A stretch of DNA of 64,000 bases from Pontibacter litorisediminis. GTDB lineage: Bacteria > Bacteroidota > Bacteroidia > Cytophagales > Hymenobacteraceae. The stretch lies in contig NZ_JARDUA010000001.1 of NCBI RefSeq assembly GCF_029360645.1, positions 1,178,001 through 1,242,000 of the forward strand. The letters run 5' to 3'. Both the position numbers and the translations under genes were made by a program. The notes below the pieces were generated by a model that worked only from the letters and a program-made list of their open reading frames with translations, searched no databases and was not told the origin of the DNA. Shown in pieces: positions 1-8,982 of this stretch (the first letter of the stretch is position 1; every line of letters starts with the position of its first letter).

Positions 1-1383
1 GTGGCCATTCTTACCGTGCTGCAGCAGTACGGCATACTTTCTATACCTGCTGAGGCCATGCTCGCAGCCCGTTGGGGCGTTATCGGGGTGTTGCTGATTT
101 ACGGCCTGCGCAAGCGCTCCCTCACCACCTGGATCCTGATCAGCATGGTAGTAGGGGCAACGATCGGCTATGACTTCCCGGAGTTCGCCGTTAACCTTAA
201 CGTTCTCAGCAAGGTTTTCCTGAAACTGATCAAAACAATTATCGCTCCCCTTATTTTTGCCACCCTGGTGGTAGGCATTGCCGGTCATGCCAACCTGAAA
301 CAGGTAGGGAGCATGGGATGGAAAGCAATCGTTTACTTTGAGATTGTAACTACCCTAGCCCTGTTCATTGGCCTGGCTGCCATCAACCTGAGCCAAGCCG
401 GCGAAGGCATAGACGCAAGCCTGGCGCAAAATCACGAGGAGATTCAGGCCGTGCCATCGCAGACAACTTCGGAGATCATACTTCATGTTTTCCCGGAAAA
501 TATCGCCAAGTCCATAGCCGAGGGACAGGTGCTGCAGATTGTGGTGTTTAGCGTGCTGTTTGCCATTGGCCTGGCCATGGTGAGCGAGAAAAAGCGAAAA
601 CCCATGCTGGACTTCTGCGAGAGCCTCTCCGAGACAATGTTCAAGTTCACCAACATCATCATGTATTTTGCTCCGGTGGGTGTGGGCGCAGCCATTGCCT
701 ATACGGTAGGCCACATGGGCTTTGGTATCCTGCTCAACCTGTTCCAGCTGTTGGTAACCTTGTATGTGGCCCTGCTGGCTTTTGCCTTGCTCGTGCTGCT
801 GCCTGTGGCCCTAATAGCCCGCGTGCCGGTCAGGCGTTTCTTACAGGCTATCTCCGGCCCTGTTTCCATAGCTTTTGCCACCACCAGTTCGGAGGCCGCT
901 CTTCCGCGTGCCATGGAAGAAATGGAGAAACTAGGCGTGCCGCGCCGCATCGTCGCCTTCGTGATGCCTACCGGTTATAGCTTTAATCTGGACGGCACGA
1001 CATTGTACCTGGCCCTGGCCTCTGTGTTCGTGGCCCAGGCCGCAGGCATCGACCTTACTTGGGAGCAGCAGTTGGTGATGGTGTTTACCCTGATGCTTAC
1101 TTCTAAAGGGGTGGCCGGCGTGCCACGCGCCTCTCTGGTGATACTGCTGGGAACCGTCGCCTCGTTCAACCTGCCTGTGTGGCCGGTATTTGCCATACTT
1201 GGCATCGATGAACTGATGGACATGGCCCGCACCTCCATAAACGTGACCGGCAACTGCCTCGCCACTGCCGTGGTGGCCAGATGGGAAGGCGAGTTCGACC
1301 CGCAGCCGGAGGTTGGCCTGGTGGAAACGACCCTTCCTGAACTACCGGCAGAAAGCACAGAACAGGAGAAAGTTACTGCGTAG
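1..1383 (+). CDS. Dicarboxylate/amino acid:cation symporter (DAACS/SDF family), possibly 5'-partial
   Basis: This is an inner-membrane secondary transporter of the sodium:dicarboxylate symporter family, which imports C4-dicarboxylates or acidic amino acids with Na+ or H+. The translation has many hydrophobic segments and the family's C-terminal hallmarks: a serine-rich loop (ATTSSEAALP), the PTGYSFNLDGTTLYL segment, SKGVAGVPRAS, and a final Asn-containing helix (SINVTGNCLATAV). The reading frame is open to the first base of the window. The GTG at position 1 may therefore not be the true start; an internal ATG at 58 would also give a complete-looking protein. At about 460 residues the length is normal for the family. 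It ends at a strong hairpin shared with the opposing GH92 gene. The substrate cannot be read from the sequence, and no glycan-related role is implied by its position. Confidence 0.85.
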   Translation: MAILTVLQQYGILSIPAEAMLAARWGVIGVLLIYGLRKRSLTTWILISMVVGATIGYDFPEFAVNLNVLSKVFLKLIKTIIAPLIFATLVVGIAGHANLKQVGSMGWKAIVYFEIVTTLALFIGLAAINLSQAGEGIDASLAQNHEEIQAVPSQTTSEIILHVFPENIAKSIAEGQVLQIVVFSVLFAIGLAMVSEKKRKPMLDFCESLSETMFKFTNIIMYFAPVGVGAAIAYTVGHMGFGILLNLFQLLVTLYVALLAFALLVLLPVALIARVPVRRFLQAISGPVSIAFATTSSEAALPRAMEEMEKLGVPRRIVAFVMPTGYSFNLDGTTLYLALASVFVAQAAGIDLTWEQQLVMVFTLMLTSKGVAGVPRASLVILLGTVASFNLPVWPVFAILGIDELMDMARTSINVTGNCLATAVVARWEGEFDPQPEVGLVETTLPELPAESTEQEKVTA

Positions 1384-1386
1384 AGA

Positions 1387-1446
1387 GTAGCCAAAAGAAA
1401 AAGGGCGCATACTTGATTTAGTATGCGCCCTTTTTCTTTTGGCTAC
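1387..1446. terminator. Very long bidirectional hairpin terminator
   Basis: A perfect 27-bp inverted repeat (1387-1413 and 1420-1446) surrounds a 6-nt loop. Each arm contains an A-rich or T-rich run next to a GC-rich core (GGGCGCAT), so either strand yields a hairpin followed by U-rich sequence. It sits between the convergent symporter and GH92 genes and can terminate both. Confidence 0.85.
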
Positions 1447-1532
1447 CAATGGGTGCAGCAAGCGCAAGCATTTAAGGCTTTTAGCGCACTGTGTTTAGTA
1501 AGGAGGGAAAGTATAAACGGCCCCTCCTCCGG

Positions 1533-3821
1533 TTATTTTTTCTCTCGCGATAAGGAGTAAGGGAAAGCACCCTCTTTGGTGCCGCGCTCCTTGTTCGGGG
1601 TAGCCGCCATCTCTACCTCTATCGTGGCGCCTTTCATCAGCTCAGAGTGGTTTAGCCAGTTTTTGTCATAGGACTTGCCATCAAACTGCATCCCCTGAAT
1701 GTAGCGGTTCTCGTCGCTGTTTTGGGGTGCGTTGATGACTACCTCATTTCCATTCTCCAGTTTCAGGGTTGCCTTTCTGAACAGCGGCGCACCCAGCACA
1801 TACTGATCCGTGGCTGGTGTTACCGGGTAAAAGCCCAGAGCCGAGAACACGTACCAGGCCGAAGTTTGGCCGTTGTCTTCGTCGCCGCAGTAGCCGTCCG
1901 GCGCCGAAGTATACATGCGGTTCATGGTTTCGCGCACCCAGTACTGTGCTTTCCATGGCTCACCGGCATAGTTGTAGAGGTAGATCATGTGCTGGATGGG
2001 CTGGTTGCCATGCGCGTACTGGCCCATGTTGGCGATCTGCATCTCCCGGATCTCGTGGATTACCTGACCATAGTAACTCTCGTCATAAACTGGCGGCAGG
2101 CTGAAAACAGAGTCCAGCTTTGCCGTGAAGTTGGTCTTGCCGCCCATCAGGTCAATCAGCCCCTGCACATCGTGGAACACTGACCAGCTGTAGTGCCAGC
2201 TGTTGCCCTCGGTGAAGGCGTCGCCCCACTTAAACGGGTTAAAAGGCGATTGAAACTTGCCGTCCTGGTTCTTGCCGCGCATCAGCCCAGTGGATGGGTC
2301 GTAGAGGTTGCGGTAGTTCAGCGCGCGCTTCGCATACAGGTTAATCTCTTTCTTAGGCCGCTTCAGGGCCTTCGCCAGTTGGTAGATGGCGAAGTCATCA
2401 TAGGCGTACTCCAGGGTGCGGGCAGCATTTTCGTTGATCTTCACATCGTATGGCACATAGCCCAGCTTGTTATAGTAGGAGGCTCCTGCACGTCCAACAG
2501 CTGTTAGTGGCCCCTCGTTGTTGGCCCCTTTCAGCAAGCCCTCGTACAGGGCCTGCATGTCTTGTCCGCGGATGCCTTTCAGGTAGGCATCTGCCACCAC
2601 AGAGGCTGAGTTGTTACCCACCATTACGTTGCGGTAGCCGGGGCTCGCCCACTCCGGCAGCCACCCACCCTCTTTGTAGGTGTTGGCCAAACCCTCCTGA
2701 ATCTCTGCGTTTATGGATGGGTACATCAGGTTCAGGAACGGGAACAGGGCTCGGAATGTATCCCAGAACCCCGTGTCGGTATACATGAAGCCCGGCAGCA
2801 CCTTGCCGTTGTAAGGGCTGTAGTGCACCACCTGCCCCTTGGCGTCAATCTCGTAAAACTTGCGCGGGAAGAGCAGCGTGCGGTACAGGTTAGAGTAAAA
2901 AGTGCGTACCTGCTCCGGGGTTCCCCCTTCCACAGCCACGCGGCTCAACTGCTTGTTCCAAGCGGCTTTGCCTTTTGCCTTCACCATTTCGAAGTCGTCG
3001 TTCCCAATCTCCTTCAGGTTCAGCTCGGCCTGTTCGGGGCTGATGAAGGAGGATGCCACGCGGGCATTTACATGCTCCCCTTTTTTGGTTTTAAAGCCTA
3101 CAATCGCTCCCACGTGGTTGGCCTGCAGTTCCTGCTTGGTACTCAGCAGGCTGTCGCTCCAGGTGTGGGTGTTGGCAAAGGGCTTATCGAAAACGATCAC
3201 AAAATAATTCTTAAAGTTCTCCGGCACACCGCCGCTGTTCTTGGTAGTGTAGCCGATGATCTTGTTCTCATTCGGGATCACCTTGATGTACGACCCTTTG
3301 TCAAACGCGTCGACAACCACATAGGCACTGTCTGTTTTGGGAAAGGTGAAACGGAAACTCGCTGCCCGCTCCGTAGGCGCGATCTCGGTCGTCACGTCGT
3401 GGTCGGCCAGGTAAACGCTGTAGTAGTAGGGCTTTGCCACCTCGGCCTTATGCGAAAACCAGCTGGCGCGGCTGTCCTGATCGAAGCGCCGCTTGCCCGT
3501 TACCGGCATGATGGCAAACTGGCCATAGTCGTTCATCCACGGAGATGGCTGGTGTGTTTGCTTAAATCCGCGGATCTTGTCGGCGCTGTACATATAGCCC
3601 CATCCGTCGCCCATTTTGCCCGTCTGCGGCATCCAGAAGTTCATGCCCCAAGGCAGGGCTATGGCCGGGTAGGTATTGCCGTTCGAGAGGCTATACTTGG
3701 AGTCGGTGCCTACCAGCGGGCTTACCCACTCTACCGGATCGGTTACCTTATTAACCAACACAATTTGGGCTGAGGCGGTAAGCGAGGCAAGGGTAAAGAA
3801 GAACAGGAATAGTCTTTTCAT
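1533..3821 (-). CDS. GH92 family exo-alpha-mannosidase, secreted
   Basis: This 762-residue protein matches glycoside hydrolase family 92, Ca2+-dependent exo-alpha-mannosidases that trim mannose from N-glycans. The N-terminus is a Sec signal peptide ending near SAQ (about residue 19). The N-terminal beta-sandwich begins at WVSPLVGTDS and is followed by the (alpha/alpha)6 barrel. Recognisable GH92 signatures include GFWDTFRALFP, a GNSWHYSWSVFHD segment, and the C-terminal GDEDNGQTSAWYVFSALGFYP block, which carries the acidic active-site residues. The canonical form of that block is G-N-(D/E)-D-x-G-Q; here Asn is replaced by Asp. Linkage specificity (alpha-1,2, -1,3, -1,4 or mannose-6-phosphate) cannot be read from the sequence. 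It is transcribed alone toward the shared terminator and is a distant paralogue of the GH92 at 47 kb. Confidence 0.92.
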   Translation of the reverse strand: MKRLFLFFFTLASLTASAQIVLVNKVTDPVEWVSPLVGTDSKYSLSNGNTYPAIALPWGMNFWMPQTGKMGDGWGYMYSADKIRGFKQTHQPSPWMNDYGQFAIMPVTGKRRFDQDSRASWFSHKAEVAKPYYYSVYLADHDVTTEIAPTERAASFRFTFPKTDSAYVVVDAFDKGSYIKVIPNENKIIGYTTKNSGGVPENFKNYFVIVFDKPFANTHTWSDSLLSTKQELQANHVGAIVGFKTKKGEHVNARVASSFISPEQAELNLKEIGNDDFEMVKAKGKAAWNKQLSRVAVEGGTPEQVRTFYSNLYRTLLFPRKFYEIDAKGQVVHYSPYNGKVLPGFMYTDTGFWDTFRALFPFLNLMYPSINAEIQEGLANTYKEGGWLPEWASPGYRNVMVGNNSASVVADAYLKGIRGQDMQALYEGLLKGANNEGPLTAVGRAGASYYNKLGYVPYDVKINENAARTLEYAYDDFAIYQLAKALKRPKKEINLYAKRALNYRNLYDPSTGLMRGKNQDGKFQSPFNPFKWGDAFTEGNSWHYSWSVFHDVQGLIDLMGGKTNFTAKLDSVFSLPPVYDESYYGQVIHEIREMQIANMGQYAHGNQPIQHMIYLYNYAGEPWKAQYWVRETMNRMYTSAPDGYCGDEDNGQTSAWYVFSALGFYPVTPATDQYVLGAPLFRKATLKLENGNEVVINAPQNSDENRYIQGMQFDGKSYDKNWLNHSELMKGATIEVEMAATPNKERGTKEGAFPYSLSREKK

Positions 3822-4102
3822 GATGTGGAGGAATCGGGATAGATTTTATACTTTCTTCGCTAAAGCGTTTATTCAATACTTCAAGTATACAACATTCCGA
3901 ATAAATAGCCGTGCTGAATTAGAACTTTGCGTCAATTCAACCTACCGGGCCACACTCAAACCTTGCTTACATGGGCAGGATGATCGGCTGCCTGCCAGGC
4001 AGCGCATCTGAAGAGGAAGGCTATTGTACTGGCAAAAAGCCCCGCAAGACAACCATTTCCTCTGCAATATTCTTAACTTACGCCTTACAAAACCCCTATA
4101 CT

Positions 4103-5251
4103 ATGAAGAGAACACTTTGGCTTAAGCTATTCCTCACCGTTTTTGCCGTTATAACTGTAGCTCTGGGCAGCCAAGGCCAGGCTAGCAAGGCAGAAGCCGA
4201 GATAGAGGACATTATGCGTCGGTACGATGTGGTGGGACTTTCGGTGGCTGTGGTAAAGAATGACGAGATCGTGTACTCCAAGGCCTTCGGGTTGAAAAAT
4301 GTAGCGACGAATACCCCTCTCAGGGAAAGCGACATTTTCCGGATAGCTTCCATTTCCAAATCGTTTACGGCCACCTCGCTGCTGCAACTCGTGGAAGTGG
4401 GGAAGTTATCGCTGGAGGAGGATGTGAGCAAGCTGGTAGGTTTTAAAGTGCGGAATCCCAGATATCCTGAAAAGGTGATTACACTCAAAATGATGTTGTC
4501 CCATACTTCCAGCATCAATGACAGCCAGGGCTACTTTACCCTCGATGCCATTAACCCTGCCAAGAACCCGGACTGGGCACAGTGCTACAACAGCTATGAG
4601 CCTGGCACAGACTATGAGTACTGCAACCTGGGCTTCAACATGGCGGGGACCATCCTTGAGAAATTATCGGGAGAGCGTTTCGATCAGTACGTGAAACACC
4701 ACATTCTGGACCCACTGGGGCTGTACGGAGGCTACAATGTTGATTCGCTGGACGCAAGCCGTTTCGTGACGTTGTATGCCTATAACCCGGACTCCGGCAG
4801 TTTCTCTCCATCGCCGTCGGCCTATGCCCCACGTCGGGAGGAAATAAGGAACTACCGCATGGGGTACAGCACCCCTATTTTCTCGCCCACCGGCGGCATG
4901 AAGATCTCCGCTACAGACCTTGCCAAGTACATGACCATGCACATGAACAAGGGCAAGTACAAAGGCACCAGGATCATATCTAAAAAAAGCGCAAAAAAGA
5001 TGCAGGCTGAGATCGCTGCGAATGGTTATGGCCTGGCACTTACCACGGCAGACGATCTGATCCCCGGAGAGGTGCTGAAAGGCCACACAGGTGTAGCTTA
5101 TGGGCTTTACAGCGCCATGTTCTTCCATCCAAAGGAAAAGTATGGTTTTGTGGTGATCACCAACGGGTGCAGCGCCCCGGAGGCTGATGAGTATAACAAG
5201 GCGTTGGCAGCCACTATCAACAGCCTTTACGAACACCTGATCAGGAAGTAG
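4103..5251 (+). CDS. Serine hydrolase, class C beta-lactamase/penicillin-binding-like family
   Basis: This 382-residue exported protein has the beta-lactamase/transpeptidase-like fold (Pfam Beta-lactamase). The start at 4103 places a clear signal peptide first (MKRTLWLKLFLTVFAVITVA); the upstream in-frame extension looks non-coding. The three family motifs are visible: SxxK as S83-I-S-K86, YxN as Y173-C-N175, and a C-terminal H-T-G (GHTGVAYG). Proteins of this type act as D-aminopeptidases, esterases or D,D-peptidases more often than as true beta-lactamases, and nothing here indicates drug resistance. It is divergent from the GH92 gene (about 280 bp between starts) and seems to be a single-gene unit. 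The true substrate is unknown. Confidence 0.85.
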   Translation: MKRTLWLKLFLTVFAVITVALGSQGQASKAEAEIEDIMRRYDVVGLSVAVVKNDEIVYSKAFGLKNVATNTPLRESDIFRIASISKSFTATSLLQLVEVGKLSLEEDVSKLVGFKVRNPRYPEKVITLKMMLSHTSSINDSQGYFTLDAINPAKNPDWAQCYNSYEPGTDYEYCNLGFNMAGTILEKLSGERFDQYVKHHILDPLGLYGGYNVDSLDASRFVTLYAYNPDSGSFSPSPSAYAPRREEIRNYRMGYSTPIFSPTGGMKISATDLAKYMTMHMNKGKYKGTRIISKKSAKKMQAEIAANGYGLALTTADDLIPGEVLKGHTGVAYGLYSAMFFHPKEKYGFVVITNGCSAPEADEYNKALAATINSLYEHLIRK

Positions 5252-5330
5252 ATATAGGTCCTTTCCCAGCGGCTCCGTACCCTGCGCCATACTTTGGGTG
5301 CGGCAGCGGGCCTTTGTGCCTGTTAGAAGC

Positions 5331-5360
5331 AAAACAGCCGCCCTGAAGTAGAGCGGCTGT
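5331..5360 (-). terminator. Hairpin terminator for the short leftward gene
   Basis: Read on the minus strand, ACAGCCGC pairs with GCGGCTGT across a short loop and is followed directly by TTTT. It lies 25 bp beyond the stop of the 51-codon ORF at 5386-5541, which supports that ORF being transcribed leftward. Confidence 0.55.
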
Positions 5361-5385
5361 AGCCTCAAAAGATCTATTGTTTATA

Positions 5386-5541
5386 TCAATCTCCGGTGGT
5401 GTGGGACTTAGGGTGCCGGGGCTTCGGGGGCAGTGGCACCTCCTCCATTTTACTGCCTCCGGCCTCTTTCTGCTTGGCGGCTTTCTCTCTGGCACTGGCC
5501 ACTAACTGCTCAAACCGCTCTTTGTCCGATGCTGTTTTCAT
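5386..5541 (-). CDS. Small hypothetical protein, 51 residues
   Basis: An ATG at 5541 opens a 51-residue frame ending in TGA at 5386. The product is hydrophilic and strongly charged: a Lys/Glu/Ala-rich helix-like N-terminal half (KERFEQLVASAREKAAK) and a Pro/His/Lys-rich tail (VPLPPKPRHPKS). I do not recognise the family. The support is the sensible composition, an AT-rich upstream region and a terminator-like hairpin just past the stop. It has no signal peptide or membrane segment, so it would be cytosolic. It could instead be a chance frame. Its only neighbours are the serine hydrolase (convergent) and a STAS-like gene (divergent), neither of which suggests a function. Confidence 0.5.
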   Translation of the reverse strand: MKTASDKERFEQLVASAREKAAKQKEAGGSKMEEVPLPPKPRHPKSHTTGD

Positions 5542-5792
5542 ACTACAAAATACTAAATTAATTAGACAAAGACTAACTAAAATAGCAATTACTAAAATTT
5601 ATTCCTCCGCCATAGCGCCAGTTAATCACACCTTAAACAGGCTTAAAACCCGGATGAGCGCCTAAAGGAAACTTCGTTAGGATCTGTGATGCCAAATGTT
5701 TGTAGCCTGCAAGGCCTGTGCTACCCGGCGGTTTCGGAGCTATGGGCAAACCTGTGTATATTTGCAGTGCCTTATACTTCTCTTCATACTAT

Positions 5793-6200
5793 ATGATACT
5801 TTACAACAACAACCTGATTACCCTCGATTATGACCCTGCCACGGACATCGTGCATGTTGGCTATCCTGACCTGCATGGTTACCTGCTTTCTGAGGTAAAG
5901 CACAGCATTGATATTATCGTGGACACTGTCAGGAGCTATGATATCAAGCGCCTTTTCCTCGACTCCACTAAAACCGTCATCTCTGTCAGCGAGGAGGAAA
6001 GCCGCGAAATCTCTATCTATCTAGCTAAAGGGCTTGCCACTACCCGCCTGCAAAAGTTGGCAAGGCTGCAAACCTCCAACACTGTCCTGGAAGAGCGGTC
6101 CCAGAACACTATCCGGGTGATCAACTCCACCATGTCTATCCCGTTCCTGATAAAGAACTTTTCTGATAAGACTGAAGCGGCAGCATGGCTGATAACCTAA
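5793..6200 (+). CDS. STAS/SpoIIAA-like small protein, paralogue 1
   Basis: This 135-residue cytosolic protein has no signal peptide. The start at 5793 (MILYNNNLITLDYD) is chosen because the paralogue at 6610-7038 begins at the same place in the fold; the 25 residues upstream look non-coding. It opens with a beta-rich segment (DIVHVGYPDLHGY), then SEVKHSIDIIVDTV and IKRLFLDSTKTVISV, and ends with FSDKTEAAAWL. That layout fits STAS/SEC14-like proteins of Bacteroidota: a conserved Asp after a hydrophobic strand (FLDST) and an F(S/T)(D/N)xxxAxxWL tail. STAS domains commonly serve as phospho-switch or lipid-binding modules, but no phosphorylatable Ser is certain here. It points away from the histidine kinase cluster and may belong with it. 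Confidence 0.7.
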   Translation: MILYNNNLITLDYDPATDIVHVGYPDLHGYLLSEVKHSIDIIVDTVRSYDIKRLFLDSTKTVISVSEEESREISIYLAKGLATTRLQKLARLQTSNTVLEERSQNTIRVINSTMSIPFLIKNFSDKTEAAAWLIT

Positions 6201-6609
6201 CTCTCATGTTAACCTAGCTAACCGGGCCGCCCTTTACCGTAGTTACTCAACAGCAATTAACTTTTCCGAAATGCCTCTTGACCAGCGCAGATACGCAGCA
6301 GCCGACGCTATGTACTATAGGTCGCCCGAAGGCTCTCCTACTGTCAGCATCACATGGCAAAGAGTTGTACTTTTAATTGTGCGGGGCCAATCCGTGGCCC
6401 CGGAGCCAACACTTATTACAGGCAGGAAAATGGCAGAAGTATTCCTCTAAGAGCATAGGGGGGAATGGTTTTGCAGCATCTGTCACCACATAGCTTGCTT
6501 AGCAGCACGCGGTAACGCTAAGGAAATGTATTCAGAAGAAACGCCTGTTCTACTGCAGAGAAAGCTCCGGAAATGGCCCGGTACAGGGGCAATTTGTTGT
6601 GCACTAAGG
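6201..6609. other. Intergenic region between two convergent STAS-like genes
   Basis: These 409 bp show no convincing gene, RNA or repeat. A 59-codon frame at 6271-6450 exists but has no supporting features. No strong terminator hairpin is visible, although both flanking genes end here. Confidence 0.5.
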
Positions 6610-7038
6610 CTACAGAGTAGGGGTAACAGACTTTCCAGACAGCCATGTGAATGCATTTTCGCTGTTGGAGAAGTTTTGGATCTGGTAAACCGGCGCCTCG
6701 CTTTCTAAAACCTCGCCCTGCACCATCACAGCCCTCTCCTCCAGAGCCGAAGAGTCACTGACAACCCGCGCTACCCGTTGCAGGCAAGTGTCTTTCAACT
6801 GCATGGATACCTCGTAAATCAGCTCATGGTACAGTTCATTTTCTACTTCTACCACAGCCTGGCTGGAATCGAGCAGGATATTGCGGATGTGGTAGTTTTT
6901 CACACTGTTCACCATTATATCAAAGCAATACTTAGCCTCACTTAACCCTGCGGTACGCATGTCGGGCAATCGCACAAACAGTACATCCGAGGATGCATCG
7001 TAGGTTAGCCGGAAATAACTTGTCCTGAATATCTCCAT
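6610..7038 (-). CDS. STAS/SpoIIAA-like small protein, paralogue 2
   Basis: This 142-residue protein aligns by eye with the product of 5793-6200. Both share D-(I/V)-x-x-V-x-x-x-x-PD, SE(A/V)K, DI-x-V, a (L/F)LDS segment, LEER in the middle and an NFS(N/D)-x(3)-A-x-x-WL tail. It has no signal peptide or transmembrane helix. It lies 213 bp downstream of the hybrid histidine kinase on the same strand, so it may be the last gene of the oxoamine synthase-kinase operon, where a STAS-like protein could be an output partner. That role is inferred from position only. Sequence identity to paralogue 1 is low, so the duplication is old. Confidence 0.7.
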   Translation of the reverse strand: MEIFRTSYFRLTYDASSDVLFVRLPDMRTAGLSEAKYCFDIMVNSVKNYHIRNILLDSSQAVVEVENELYHELIYEVSMQLKDTCLQRVARVVSDSSALEERAVMVQGEVLESEAPVYQIQNFSNSENAFTWLSGKSVTPTL

Positions 7039-7251
7039 AGGAAGGTGGTTTTGAATGAAAAACGCAGGCGGTACGCAATAAATGTAGGCATATTGTGCTT
7101 ATTCCCCGGGGCCACAATCATATTTAACGGAATGATAACACCTAAGAATAGTGGTTTTGCTCTACCGCATGACTGTCTCCCAACCCTTAGTAAAGGCTAG
7201 TTATCCTGCAGCAGCCATACACAGCAAAACGGCCAGCACCCCTCCTGCTTG

Positions 7252-8937
7252 CTAGGCCCATTTCTTCAGTATGGCAACCAGTTCCCGGCTCGTAAAGGGT
7301 TTGCACAAATGGTCATCCATACCGGCCTGTAAACTTTTGGCAATATCATCTTTGTAAGCATTGGCTGAGAAGGCAATGATGGGGCTGGTAATTTGGGCCT
7401 GCCTGAGCCTGCCAGCCGCCTCCAGCCCATCCATCTCCGGCATCTGGATGTCCATGAAGATCAGGTCAAAGGGGTGCGCGAGCGCGAGCTTAACCGCTTC
7501 TTCCCCACTTTCGGCTGTCGTTACCTGTGCTCCGTAACTCTCCAACACTTCCTGCATCAGCAGCACATTTATCGGGTTGTCATCCACTACCAGCACCTGG
7601 GCGGCATGGCTGAAAGCAAAGGTTGCCTCATCGTCGTCTTCTTCTGGCGAGGCGGCTTCATCTTTTGGCAAGCCCAGCTTAAGCGTAAACCACACGACTG
7701 CCCCGCTCCCGGCCCCAGTTGGAGTGGAGTCGATGCCCATAGTACCCTGCATCAGGTTCACCAGCTTTTTGCAGATGGCAAGGCCCAGGCCAAAACCGCC
7801 ATACCTGCGCGATGTGGACTGGTCGGATTGCGTGAAAGACTCGAAGATCACCTCCTGCTTGTCGGGTGGGATGCCTATGCCTGTATCTGTCACCGTAAAC
7901 CTTGCTGTCACAGACGCTTCACCTACCATGTCCAGGGTACAATGCATGGCCACACTCCCTGCTTCCGTGAACTTGATGGCGTTGCTGACCAGGTTGATCA
8001 ACACTTGCGTCGTGCGCGTGGGATCGCCTACCACCATGCGGGGAAGCGCCTGGTCAAAGGTATAGGTAAAGGCCAGCCCCTTGTTTTTTGCCAGGTGCTT
8101 GTACGGCTCCAGGTGCGAGGAAACCGTCTCCCGCAGATCAAACGGGATAGCCTCGATGGAGATCTTATCTTGCTCGATCCGGTGCAGGTCCAGAATGTCG
8201 TTGAGAAGTTTTGAAAGGTTACCTCCCGAAGTTTTGATCAAACGCACGTACTGCTTCTGGGCTTCGCTCAGAGGAGTACCCATGAGCAGGTTGGTGAACC
8301 CCATGATTCCGTTCAGGGGCGTACGTATTTCATGGCTCATGCTGGAGAGGAAATTGCTCTTTGCCTCGTTGGCAGCTTCGGCTTTCTCCTTCGCTTCCTG
8401 CAGCTCACGCTCCTTTTGCTTCAGTTCGGTGATATCCTTTGCAACGATCAGGACCCCGTCCTGCTCTTTCCGGCTGTTCTGCAGGTAAGAGAACGAACAG
8501 GAAACAGGAATAGTCTCTCCTCCGGCTGCGCCAAAACACAGCTCTACATTCAGGCACTTGCCCCTCTCTTTCAGCTTGCCAAGCACCTCCGTTAGCCTTT
8601 GGGCATCTTTTTGCCCGAAGAGCACAGAGACAGGCTGGCCGATAAGGTCTGCCTCCTGCAAGCCAGATATTTCCTCAAAGGCTTCGTTTACGTTGCGGAT
8701 GGTGAAGTCGCGATTAAGCACCAGCAGCATGTCGACCACGCCCTGGTAAATACTCTGCATAAAGTCCCTGGACACTGTGGAATTTTGAAGCTCCTGCCCG
8801 AGCATGTTGATTCCGGATATGACAGCGTCCAGTTCATCACCCGTTTCCGATACATCAAGCTGATAGCCGAAGTTACCATTGGCAACTTCGGCTATCAGGG
8901 TCATTATTTCCTCTATTCTTTCCTTAAGAACTTTCAC
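7252..8937 (-). CDS. Soluble PAS-domain hybrid histidine kinase/response regulator
   Basis: This 561-residue protein contains a HAMP-like helical stretch (about 1-55), a PAS domain (about 60-175), HisKA with the phospho-acceptor in MSHEIRTPLNG (H202), a HATPase_c domain (N-box Asn319, G1 DTGIGI at 351-356, G2 GFGLGL near 381), and a C-terminal receiver (acidic pair D452-D453, phospho-acceptor D496 in FMDIQMP). There is no transmembrane segment, so the signal is probably sensed in the cytoplasm through the PAS domain. There is no output domain; phosphate probably goes to an HPt protein elsewhere. Its start lies 45 bp after the stop of the oxoamine synthase fusion, so the two are probably co-transcribed. 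That pairing recalls autoinducer synthase-sensor pairs, but the link here is untested. Confidence 0.93.
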   Translation of the reverse strand: MKVLKERIEEIMTLIAEVANGNFGYQLDVSETGDELDAVISGINMLGQELQNSTVSRDFMQSIYQGVVDMLLVLNRDFTIRNVNEAFEEISGLQEADLIGQPVSVLFGQKDAQRLTEVLGKLKERGKCLNVELCFGAAGGETIPVSCSFSYLQNSRKEQDGVLIVAKDITELKQKERELQEAKEKAEAANEAKSNFLSSMSHEIRTPLNGIMGFTNLLMGTPLSEAQKQYVRLIKTSGGNLSKLLNDILDLHRIEQDKISIEAIPFDLRETVSSHLEPYKHLAKNKGLAFTYTFDQALPRMVVGDPTRTTQVLINLVSNAIKFTEAGSVAMHCTLDMVGEASVTARFTVTDTGIGIPPDKQEVIFESFTQSDQSTSRRYGGFGLGLAICKKLVNLMQGTMGIDSTPTGAGSGAVVWFTLKLGLPKDEAASPEEDDDEATFAFSHAAQVLVVDDNPINVLLMQEVLESYGAQVTTAESGEEAVKLALAHPFDLIFMDIQMPEMDGLEAAGRLRQAQITSPIIAFSANAYKDDIAKSLQAGMDDHLCKPFTSRELVAILKKWA

Positions 8938-8982
8938 TGGCTTCTTTTAGCTGTGTGGGTTGGCAGAAGCGCGCCCTGCTTC

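Noticed and set aside
2823-3773. Open frame of 316 codons opposite GH92 (1)
   Set aside because: Antisense shadow with no domain features.
4103-5251. A dedicated beta-lactamase resistance gene
   Set aside because: The SxxK/YxN/HTG motifs are shared by many peptidases and esterases of the fold, with no feature specific to resistance.
6271-6450. 59-codon frame in the gap between STAS-like genes
   Set aside because: No supporting composition, terminator or recognisable sequence; probably chance.
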